Assembly: GCA_041946965.1 (NCBI GenBank)
Contig: JBHGBM010000046.1
Location: forward strand, 1 to 43,200
Reading direction: 5' to 3'
Source of the DNA: JBHGBM01 sp041946965
GTDB lineage: Bacteria; Acidobacteriota; Terriglobia; Bryobacterales; Bryobacteraceae
DNA: 43,200 nucleotides
In this document: positions 25,049-32,342 of the stretch, in pieces
Position numbering within the stretch: position 1 is the stretch's first letter
How the letters are laid out: every line of letters starts with the position of its first letter
Position numbers and translations under genes: made by a program
The notes under the pieces: model-generated
What the model was told of the DNA's origin: nothing
What the model saw: only the letters and a program-made list of their open reading frames with translations
Database searches by the model: none

Positions 25049-25054
25049 TATAAT
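25049..25054 (+). promoter_or_regulatory. -10 element for M16 peptidase, leaderless spacing
   Basis: Perfect TATAAT. It touches ATG 25055 and lies 6 nt before ATG 25061, which points to a leaderless transcript beginning at the second ATG. Confidence 0.55.
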
Positions 25055-25060
25055 ATGCCC

Positions 25061-27769
25061 ATGCGATTCGTTGTTACTTTCGCCGCGGCAGCTTGCCTGC
25101 TTGCGCCCCTGGCGGCGCAGGAGGTGAACGTCGATATCCCTTACCAGAAATTCGTGCTCGGCAACGGTCTCACCCTGCTTGTGCACGAGGACCGCAAGGC
25201 CCCCATCGTGGCCGTGAATATCTGGTATCACGTGGGCTCGAAGAATGAAAAGCGCGGCCGCACCGGTTTCGCGCATCTGTTCGAGCACCTGATGTTCAAC
25301 GGCACCGAGCATTTCAACCAGGACTATTTCAAAGTGCTGGAGAAGATCGGCGCCACCGACCTCAACGGCACCACCAACAGCGACCGCACGAACTATTTCC
25401 AGAACGTGCCCGCCTCGGCGCTGGATACCGTGCTCTGGATGGAGTCCGACCGCATGGGCCACCTGCTGGGAGCCATCGACCAGGCGCGGCTTGACGAGCA
25501 GCGCGGCGTGGTCCAGAACGAAAAGCGGCAAGGCGAGAACCGGCCCTACGGACGTACCTTCGAGGTCATCACGGAAGCCACCTATCCTCCCAATCACCCC
25601 TACTCCTGGTCGACGATCGGGTACATGGAAGACCTTTCCGCCGCCACCCTGGCAGACGTGCATGAGTGGTTCAAGACCTACTACGGCCCCTCCAACGCCA
25701 CGCTGGTGATCGCGGGCGACATCGATCCCAAGACCGCGCGGGAAAAGGTGGAGAAGTTCTTCGGCCATATCCCGCCCGGCCCGCCGGTGGCCCAGCAGCG
25801 CTCGTGGGTGGCCAAGCGCACGGGCACGCACCGCCAGGTGATGCAGGACCGCGTGCCGCAGGCCCGCATCTACAAGATCTGGAACACGCCGCAGATTTTC
25901 AGCGGCGAGAGCGAATGCCTCTCGCTGGCCTCCGCCATTCTGGGCCGTGGGCGCACCTCGCGCCTGTACCGGCGGCTGGTTTATGACGAACAGCTTGCCA
26001 CCGACGTCACGGCCATGCAGATGGCGCGGGAAATGGCGGGGCAGTTCATGGTGATCGCCACGGCGCGCCCCGGGGTGGAACTGGCGCGCATGGAAAAGGC
26101 GCTCGACGAGGAGGTCGCCAGGTTCCTCTCCGGCGGCCCCACCCGGGAGGAGCTCGAGCGCGTCAAGACCGTGGTCACCGCGGCTTTCGTGCGCGGCCTG
26201 GAGCGCATCGGCGGTTTCGGCGGCAAGAGCGACGTGCTGGCCACCGGCCAGGTGTACGCAGGCGATCCCGGCGCCTACAAACGCATGCTGGCGCAGTACC
26301 AGTCCGCCACGGCGGAAGACGTGAAGCGCGTGGCGAACGCCTGGTTGAGCGACGGCGTCTTCGTGCTGGAAGTTCAGCCGTTCGGCAACTACAAGCCGGC
26401 CAACGTCAGCGTGGATCGCTCCAAGGTGCCTGAACCGGGCGCGCCGCCCGCGGCCCGGCTGCCGAAAATCCAGCGCGCGCAGCTTTCGAGCGGCCTCAAG
26501 ATCGTGCTGGCCGAACGCCCCGGCATCCCGGTGGTGGAATTCGACCTGCTGGTGAACGCGGGCGCGGCGGCGGAAAGCGCGCCCGGCGTGGCCGAGATGG
26601 CGGCGGACATGCTGACTTCGGGGACCAAGACCCGCAACGCCATCCGCATCGCCGAGGAATCCGAGTCGCTCGCCGCGAACCTGCGCGCCTCTTCCACGCG
26701 GGATACCACCAGCGTTTCGCTTTCCGCCATGAAGAACAAGCTTGACGCCTCGCTGGAGCTCTGGGCGGACGTGATCCTCAACCCCGCCTTCGACGCGCAG
26801 GAATTCCGGCGCATCCAGAAGCAGGCGATTGCGGCGATCATGCGCAGCAAGGCCTCGCCGGACGCCGCGGCGGCGCGCGTTTTTCCCGCGGCGGTATGGG
26901 GAAGGGAGCACCCCTACGGAAAGATCGTGACGGAAAAGGACCTGGCGGCGCTCAACCCCGCCGCGCTGGCCCGTTTCCACCAGCAGTGGTTCCAGCCGAA
27001 CAACGCCGTGCTGGTGATTGCCGGTGATACCACGCTCGCCGAAATCCGGCCCAAGCTCGAAAAGATCTTCGCCGCGTGGAAGCCGGGCCGGGCGGCGCCG
27101 CCCAAAGTGACCGGGGCGCCGCTCGCCGAAAAGCCGCTGGTGTACCTCATCGACCGCCCGGGCGCGCCGCAATCGGTGGTGGTGGCCGGCCACATTGCGC
27201 CGCCGCGCAACAACCCGGACGAGATTGCCATAGAAGCCCTGAACGCCATCTTGGGCGGTGCATTCGTTTCCCGCGTGAACATGAACCTGCGCGAGGACAA
27301 GCACTGGACCTACGGCGCGCGCACCTCGCTGAGCGGCGGCATCGTGCAGCGGGCCCTGACCGCGCGCGCTCCCGTGCAATCCGACAAGACGCGCGAAACC
27401 ATGATGGAACTGAAGAAGGAGTTCAGCGGCATCGTGAGTTCCAATCGCGTCACCGCGGAGGAGCTGGACCGCGTTCGCGAGCAGCGGTCGCTGCGGCTCT
27501 CGGGCCAGTTCGAGAGCACCTCCGCGGTGGTCGATTCCATCGCGGAGATGGTGCGCAACGGGCTGCCGGACGATTTCTACGACACCTACGCGGCCAACAT
27601 GCGCAAGCTCACCCTCAACGACGTGAACACGGCCGCCGAGAAACTCATCAAGCCGGACCGCATGATCTGGGTGGTGGTGGGCGACCGCTCCAGGATCGAA
27701 GCGGGAATCCGCGAGCTGAATTACGGCGAGCTGCGCATCGTGGACGCGGACGGAAACCCGGCGCCGTAG
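25061..27769 (+). CDS. Secreted M16-family zinc peptidase (fused two-half pitrilysin type)
   Basis: 902 residues from ATG 25061 (904 from 25055). A signal peptide covers about the first 20 residues (RFVVTFAAAACLLAPLAAQ). The N-terminal half carries the inverted zinc motif HLFEH, residues 74-78 counted from 25055, in TGFAHLFEHLMFNGTEHF, and the downstream Glu in GVVQNEKRQ. The C-terminal half (from about 470, QLSSGLKIVLAERPG) repeats the fold without the HxxEH, as in fused pitrilysin-type enzymes where only one half is catalytic. Expected to degrade peptides in the periplasm. It is divergent from the response regulator operon across about 90 bases and ends 6 bases from the convergent RidA-like gene. 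Substrate unknown. Confidence 0.93.
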   Translation: MRFVVTFAAAACLLAPLAAQEVNVDIPYQKFVLGNGLTLLVHEDRKAPIVAVNIWYHVGSKNEKRGRTGFAHLFEHLMFNGTEHFNQDYFKVLEKIGATDLNGTTNSDRTNYFQNVPASALDTVLWMESDRMGHLLGAIDQARLDEQRGVVQNEKRQGENRPYGRTFEVITEATYPPNHPYSWSTIGYMEDLSAATLADVHEWFKTYYGPSNATLVIAGDIDPKTAREKVEKFFGHIPPGPPVAQQRSWVAKRTGTHRQVMQDRVPQARIYKIWNTPQIFSGESECLSLASAILGRGRTSRLYRRLVYDEQLATDVTAMQMAREMAGQFMVIATARPGVELARMEKALDEEVARFLSGGPTREELERVKTVVTAAFVRGLERIGGFGGKSDVLATGQVYAGDPGAYKRMLAQYQSATAEDVKRVANAWLSDGVFVLEVQPFGNYKPANVSVDRSKVPEPGAPPAARLPKIQRAQLSSGLKIVLAERPGIPVVEFDLLVNAGAAAESAPGVAEMAADMLTSGTKTRNAIRIAEESESLAANLRASSTRDTTSVSLSAMKNKLDASLELWADVILNPAFDAQEFRRIQKQAIAAIMRSKASPDAAAARVFPAAVWGREHPYGKIVTEKDLAALNPAALARFHQQWFQPNNAVLVIAGDTTLAEIRPKLEKIFAAWKPGRAAPPKVTGAPLAEKPLVYLIDRPGAPQSVVVAGHIAPPRNNPDEIAIEALNAILGGAFVSRVNMNLREDKHWTYGARTSLSGGIVQRALTARAPVQSDKTRETMMELKKEFSGIVSSNRVTAEELDRVREQRSLRLSGQFESTSAVVDSIAEMVRNGLPDDFYDTYAANMRKLTLNDVNTAAEKLIKPDRMIWVVVGDRSRIEAGIRELNYGELRIVDADGNPAP

Positions 27770-27775
27770 CCGCGG

Positions 27776-28231
27776 CTACCGCGTGAACATGGCGATGGCC
27801 TCGATCTCGATGAGGAGTTCGGGGCGGCACAGAATGGCCTGGATCCCGGTGGAAGCCGGCAAGGGGTCCAGGCCCTGCTCTTTGTAGAACGCCGTGCGCT
27901 CCTCGTTGAACGCGGCGTAATCGCGCTCGATATCCCGCAGGTAGCAGGTGGTCCTCACCACGTCGTGCCAGGTGGCGCCCTCGGCCGCCAGCAGCGCCGT
28001 GATGTTCCTCAAGGTGCGCCGCATCTGCGCGCGGAAGTCGCCGATGTGGACGGAGTTGCCGTGCTCGTCGATACTGGCCGTCCCCGAAATGAGCAGGATC
28101 GTGACCCCGTTCAGGTCGATGCGCATCCCGCGCGAGAAGGAGCTCGGGCGTGCGTACTGATAAGCTTCGTTGAGCGCTTCCGGAGCGCTGATGGCGCGTT
28201 TGGCCAGTTTGACGATGTCTTCGGCGGGCAT
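27776..28231 (-). CDS. RidA/YjgF-family protein lacking the catalytic arginine
   Basis: 151 residues of the Rid (YjgF/YER057c/UK114) fold, which forms trimers. The C-terminal signature is GIQAILCRPELLIEIEAIAMF. True RidA deaminases carry an Arg in the PARS-type segment just before this; here the equivalent reads PASTGIQA, so imine deaminase activity is doubtful and the protein belongs to another Rid subgroup. The N-terminal part is extended (EALNEAYQYARPSSFSRGMRIDLNG). PASTGI-like sequence also occurs in chorismatase-type enzymes, but this protein is too short to be one. It stands alone between the convergent M16 gene and a divergent TonB receptor. Confidence 0.85.
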   Translation of the reverse strand: MPAEDIVKLAKRAISAPEALNEAYQYARPSSFSRGMRIDLNGVTILLISGTASIDEHGNSVHIGDFRAQMRRTLRNITALLAAEGATWHDVVRTTCYLRDIERDYAAFNEERTAFYKEQGLDPLPASTGIQAILCRPELLIEIEAIAMFTR

Positions 28232-28284
28232 GGATACCTGAAAAATATAACCCGGCGCGCAAGGGAATGTTCCGCGCCGCCCTC

Positions 28285-28320
28285 GCGGGCGCCGGCTCCC
28301 TCCCCCCAGCCGGCGCCCGC
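28285..28320. repeat. 13-bp GC-rich perfect inverted repeat in divergent intergenic region
   Basis: GCGGGCGCCGGCT at 28285-28297 and its exact complement at 28308-28320, separated by a 10-base loop of C and one T. It lies 54 bases upstream of the RidA-like start and about 120 bases before the TonB receptor promoter, so it is not in a terminator position for either gene. Confidence 0.6.
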
Positions 28321-28440
28321 CGCCTTACTCGCGCCCGACCCAGTTCTCCGCCGCCGTGTCTGCCGGCGTCACGCGGCGCGAGCCACAAACCGGAACCGTA
28401 TCTTATCGGCGCGATTTCGGCCCGGTTGCGCGGCGCTTGA

Positions 28441-28446
28441 TATAAT
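28441..28446 (+). promoter_or_regulatory. -10 element for first TonB-dependent receptor
   Basis: Perfect TATAAT, 20 bases before ATG 28467. Unlike the leaderless genes of this window, a GGGAGA Shine-Dalgarno lies between promoter and start. No clear -35. Confidence 0.5.
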
Positions 28447-28466
28447 CCGTCCCCGGGAGAACTAAC

Positions 28467-31400
28467 ATGCGCCCGCTGTCCGGCATCCTCGCTTTCGCTG
28501 CTTTTCTGCTGAATTCCTCCGCGCTGTGCCAGGAAACGCGCAGCACCATCTTCGGCCGTGTGCTGGACCCGCAGGGCGTTGCGGTGCACCAGGCCAGCGT
28601 CACCATCACCAACCTGGAGACCAACACCTCGGTGGTCTCGGTGACCAACGAGACCGGATATTACGAGGTCAGCCTCCTGTTGCCCGGCGCCTACCGCGTC
28701 AGCGCCGCCGTGAGCGGTTTCCGCACGTCGGTGCGCGAAGGCATTTCGCTCCTGATGGACTCCCGCGCGCAGGTGGACCTGAAACTGGAGCTGGGCGCGG
28801 TGACGGACTCGATCACGGTGACCGCCGCGGCGCCGCTGCTGGACACCTCTTCGGGATCCTCGGGACGGGTGCTTGACAGCCGGACCCAGATGGGACTTCC
28901 GGCATCCGCCGGCAGCACGCTGATTCTGGCGGTGTTCGCCCCGGGAGTTCAGACCAGCGGCGAGGTGCAGGCGGTGAGCCCGCAGGGGCAGGGCTCGGCC
29001 TCGAACTACCAGGTGAACGGCGGCGTCGGCGGCAATGAATGGGCGCTGGATGGCGCGCCCAACATGGGAATCAATCGCTCGGTGGCTTATGTTCCGCACA
29101 GCGACACCATCTCGGAAATGAAGATGGAGACCTCCGGATTCGACGCCGCCATCGGACATACCACCGGGGTGATGGTGAACCTGCTTTCCAAGACGGGCAC
29201 CAACCGCTATCACGGCTCCGTCAGCGACATCCACGTGCAGGACCGCTGGAACGCCATGAATTTCTTCGAACGCCAGTTGTATTACCGCAACCTGGCCGCC
29301 GCGGAAGCCAGCGGCAACACCGCCCTGGCCCAGAGCCTGCGCAACTCTCCGCGGCAGCCTTCCGGCCACCGCAACCAGTACATGGCCACGCTCGCCGGTC
29401 CGCTGATCATCCCGAAGGTGTACAACGGGCGCGACAAGTTGTTCTTCTTTTTCAACGCCGGCGGCTTCCGCATTATCACCTCGGCAAACCCCGAATACCA
29501 GAACAAGACCTTTCCCACCATGGCGCACCGGGCCGGCGACTTCTCCTCGCTGCTCCAGGTGGACTCCGTGCGTTACCAGATCTACGACCCGCTGAGCGTG
29601 CGCCCCGACCCGGCGCGGGCCGGCCACTACATCCGAGACCCGATCCCAGGCAACATCCTCCCCTCTTCCCGGATGGTGAACCCGGTCTACGAGTTCTACC
29701 GCAAGCTGCCGGCCCCGCCCAACCGCGATCCCCTGGACCCGCGCATGGAGCCGGCGAACAACTATCTCGCTTCCGACATGCCGCAAAGGCCCAATTACGA
29801 CGTGTATGGCGCGCGCTTCGATTACCACCACTCCAGCAAGCACCGCTTCTTCGTCCGCTACACCTGGGATGAATGGACCAGCTACATCAACGACTGGACT
29901 TACAACACCTATCCCGGCCTGATGGCTACCGGACCGATGCGCCGCAACAATGGCGGCATCGTCGATTGGACCTGGGTGGCGAGCGCCCGGACGATGTTCG
30001 ATTTCTCCATCGGCATCCACCAGTACAGCCAGGGCAACAAGCGCGAGATGATTATGGACTTCAAGCCCTCCGACGTCGGGCTGCCGAAGTACCTGGACGA
30101 GAAGGCGGGCTCCCAGCACATTCTGCCCAGCATGACCATCACCGGCTACCGGTTCCAGAACGCGGTGATGGGCAACAACGTGGGCACCATGGTGCTGCCG
30201 GCCACCCAGACCACCAAGGCGGATGTATCCCACGTGCGCGGGCGCCACTCGCTGCATGCCGGCGTGGACATCCGCAACCAGTACCGCAGCGGCGGCGGGG
30301 GCGGCTTCACTTCCGGCAATTTCACCTTCAACAATTTCTATACGCGGCGCAACGATGACACCCTGACGCCGGCCGGCGACCTGGGCCACTCCTGGGCCGC
30401 GTTCATGATGGGACTGCCGACCACCTCGGTGGTCGAGACCAACGACACCCATATCACCCACAACATGTACTTCGCCTGGTTCGTGCAGGATAACTGGCGC
30501 ATCACCCCGAAGCTGAATCTCAACTTCGGCCTGCGGGCCGAGTACGAGCAGGGCCAGACCGAGCGCTACAACCGCATGATCGGGCCTTTCGATCCTTCCG
30601 CCACGCTGCCCATCGCCGCGGCGGCCCAGGCGGCCTACGCGGCCAAGCCCGTCCCCGAACGGGCCGCGGCCGATTTCGTGGTGCGCGGCGGCTCCACCTA
30701 TCCCGGCTCGGGCGGGAGACCCCGCAACATCCTCCAGAACGCGCTGATGTGGCTGCCGCGCGCCTCGGCCGCCTACCAGGTAGGCCGCAGCACGGTGATC
30801 CGCGCCGGCTACGGCATGTTCTACGACACCATGAACGTGCTCTACATGGCGCCCAACCAGCTCGGGTTCAGCCGGGACACCACGGTGGTGGCAAGCAACG
30901 ACTTCGGGATGACCTGGAACGCGGGCAATCCGCGCGCCGGAGTCTCCCCTCTCACCGACCCGTTTCCGGTCCGCGTCACCGGGGACCGTTTCGATCTTCC
31001 GGTTCGCGATGCCCTGGGGGTCATGGCCGTGGCCGGCGCCAGTTCCAGCAGTATCGCCTTCAATACGCCGCACCCCCGGTTGCAGCGCTGGCGGGCCGGC
31101 GTCCAGCATCAACTCACTCCCAACATGATGGTGGAAGCCGCCTATGCGGGTTCCTACGCGAGCCGCGTGGGCGTGTCCAAGAACGTGGACGCGCTGCCGG
31201 AGCAGTACTGGGCCGGCGGCCTGGTGCGCAATAACGCCCTTGCCACGAACCTGAACTCGAACGTGACCAATCCGTTCGCCCTCGCCAATTTCAGCGCTCT
31301 GCGAACCGGCAGTCCCTTGGTGTACCAGGACATGAGCAGCAAAGCGTTCTTCACCAGCGCCACGATCCGGAAGAACCTTCTTCTGCGCCCGTATCCCCAC

Positions 31401-32117
31401 ATGAACGGGGTCACGCAGGCCAACATGCCGGTGGGGGAGATGAAGACCCACCAGTTCGAGGCGGTCTTCGAACGGCGCTTTTCGCAGGGTTTCAACCTGT
31501 ACGCCGCCTACACGCGGTTGTACAACCGCGGCTCGGATTACTTTTACAACGAGTGGGATACGGCGCCGAGCTGGCGGGAATCCAACAACGGGCGGCCGCA
31601 CCGGCTGGCCGCCACCGGCATCTGGGAACTCCCCTTCGGGCGCGGCCGGGCGTTGCTGAAGAGCGGACCGCTCAACGTCCTGCTGGGCGGCTTTCAGGTG
31701 GCGCTGCGCTACGAATTGCAGCCCGGCCCGCTGATCGATTTCGGCAACCTGTTCTACTACGGCAACCTGGAAGACATCACTTCGGGCGAGCGCACCTTCA
31801 GCCGCTGGTTCAACACCGCCAACTTCGAACGGACATCTTCCAAGACCCCGGCCGCCTTTCACCGCCGCGTCTTCCCGACGCGCATCGACGGGCTGCGCGC
31901 CGATTGCACCAACATCTGGAGCGGCAACGCGCAACGCGATTTCCGCATCACCGAGAGGTTCACGTTCCGGTTCCGGGTGGACATCCTGAACCTGGCGAAC
32001 CGCACGCAATTCGACGCGCCGGACGTGAGCCCGGTCTCGAGCACGTTCGGCGCCGTCACCGCGCAGTCGCTCACCGTGAAGCGCTGGATGCAGTTTACGC
32101 TGCGCGTGGCATTCTGA
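28467..32117 (+). CDS. Oar-like TonB-dependent receptor with carboxypeptidase-regulatory domain
   Basis: 1216 residues. Signal peptide about 1-24 ending in SALCQ. A carboxypeptidase-regulatory/CNA-B-like domain (about 25-110: IFGRVLDPQGVAVHQASVTITN, NETGYYEVSLLLPGAYRV) precedes a plug region (DSITVTAAAPLLDTSSG, YQVNGGVGGNEWALDG) and a long outer-membrane barrel with RYTWDEWTSYIND, FVQDNWRITPKLNLNFGLRAEYEQG and the C-terminal MQFTLRVAF, whose final Phe fits BAM-dependent insertion. This is the Acidobacterial Oar-like family, linked to uptake of large oligomers or to surface protein functions. It is followed by a paralogue 225 bases downstream with its own promoter. Ligand unknown. Confidence 0.92.
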   Translation: MRPLSGILAFAAFLLNSSALCQETRSTIFGRVLDPQGVAVHQASVTITNLETNTSVVSVTNETGYYEVSLLLPGAYRVSAAVSGFRTSVREGISLLMDSRAQVDLKLELGAVTDSITVTAAAPLLDTSSGSSGRVLDSRTQMGLPASAGSTLILAVFAPGVQTSGEVQAVSPQGQGSASNYQVNGGVGGNEWALDGAPNMGINRSVAYVPHSDTISEMKMETSGFDAAIGHTTGVMVNLLSKTGTNRYHGSVSDIHVQDRWNAMNFFERQLYYRNLAAAEASGNTALAQSLRNSPRQPSGHRNQYMATLAGPLIIPKVYNGRDKLFFFFNAGGFRIITSANPEYQNKTFPTMAHRAGDFSSLLQVDSVRYQIYDPLSVRPDPARAGHYIRDPIPGNILPSSRMVNPVYEFYRKLPAPPNRDPLDPRMEPANNYLASDMPQRPNYDVYGARFDYHHSSKHRFFVRYTWDEWTSYINDWTYNTYPGLMATGPMRRNNGGIVDWTWVASARTMFDFSIGIHQYSQGNKREMIMDFKPSDVGLPKYLDEKAGSQHILPSMTITGYRFQNAVMGNNVGTMVLPATQTTKADVSHVRGRHSLHAGVDIRNQYRSGGGGGFTSGNFTFNNFYTRRNDDTLTPAGDLGHSWAAFMMGLPTTSVVETNDTHITHNMYFAWFVQDNWRITPKLNLNFGLRAEYEQGQTERYNRMIGPFDPSATLPIAAAAQAAYAAKPVPERAAADFVVRGGSTYPGSGGRPRNILQNALMWLPRASAAYQVGRSTVIRAGYGMFYDTMNVLYMAPNQLGFSRDTTVVASNDFGMTWNAGNPRAGVSPLTDPFPVRVTGDRFDLPVRDALGVMAVAGASSSSIAFNTPHPRLQRWRAGVQHQLTPNMMVEAAYAGSYASRVGVSKNVDALPEQYWAGGLVRNNALATNLNSNVTNPFALANFSALRTGSPLVYQDMSSKAFFTSATIRKNLLLRPYPHMNGVTQANMPVGEMKTHQFEAVFERRFSQGFNLYAAYTRLYNRGSDYFYNEWDTAPSWRESNNGRPHRLAATGIWELPFGRGRALLKSGPLNVLLGGFQVALRYELQPGPLIDFGNLFYYGNLEDITSGERTFSRWFNTANFERTSSKTPAAFHRRVFPTRIDGLRADCTNIWSGNAQRDFRITERFTFRFRVDILNLANRTQFDAPDVSPVSSTFGAVTAQSLTVKRWMQFTLRVAF

Positions 32118-32159
32118 CGGGAGTTGACTGGGAGTTCCCGTGATCCCCACCCTTCGGGT

Positions 32160-32179
32160 CCCGGTGACATTTTACCGGG
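32160..32179 (+). terminator. Hairpin downstream of first receptor
   Basis: CCCGGT at 32160-32165 and ACCGGG at 32174-32179 around an 8-base loop, 42 bases after the receptor stop. A second, weaker repeat (ACGGGA 32117-32122 with TCCCGT 32136-32141) starts at the stop codon itself. Neither is followed by a T-tract. Confidence 0.35.
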
Positions 32180-32199
32180 CTGCTCCTTCGACCGGCCGA

Positions 32200-32228
32200 T
32201 TGACAAGACGGCCGTGCGGACATATTCT
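32200..32228 (+). promoter_or_regulatory. Sigma-70-type promoter of second receptor
   Basis: Perfect TTGACA at 32200-32205, 17-base spacer, TATTCT at 32223-32228. This gives a leader of about 105 bases before ATG 32343, preceded by a GGGGAAG Shine-Dalgarno. Confidence 0.65.
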
Positions 32229-32243
32229 TTCTGAATACGATTG

Positions 32244-32264
32244 TTGGGATCTGGAGGATCCCAA
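32244..32264 (+). promoter_or_regulatory. Leader hairpin upstream of second receptor
   Basis: TTGGGAT at 32244-32250 and ATCCCAA at 32258-32264 with a 7-base loop, within 10-35 bases of the predicted transcript start. It could stabilise the mRNA 5' end or bind a regulator. Confidence 0.35.
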
Positions 32265-32342
32265 ACGTAGGATAGGCGCGTTTGCCGGCGTCGGCGCCGC
32301 CGAACCGCCTGGGTGGGACATCGTTACGGATAGGGGAAGATC

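Noticed and set aside
24980..27379. A 799-codon minus-strand frame
   Set aside because: Antisense shadow of the M16 peptidase.
28325..28404. A minus-strand reading that ends in ENWVGRE and looks like a protein C-terminus
   Set aside because: Only about 26 codons between stops, no ATG, and it sits beside the 13-bp hairpin in intergenic DNA; at best a decayed remnant.
27648..32150. A 1500-codon open frame on the minus strand
   Set aside because: It runs antisense to the M16, RidA-like and receptor genes, all of which have clear protein motifs. GC-rich codons on one strand leave few stops on the other; the translated text is low-complexity His/Arg/Val/Gly sequence without motifs.
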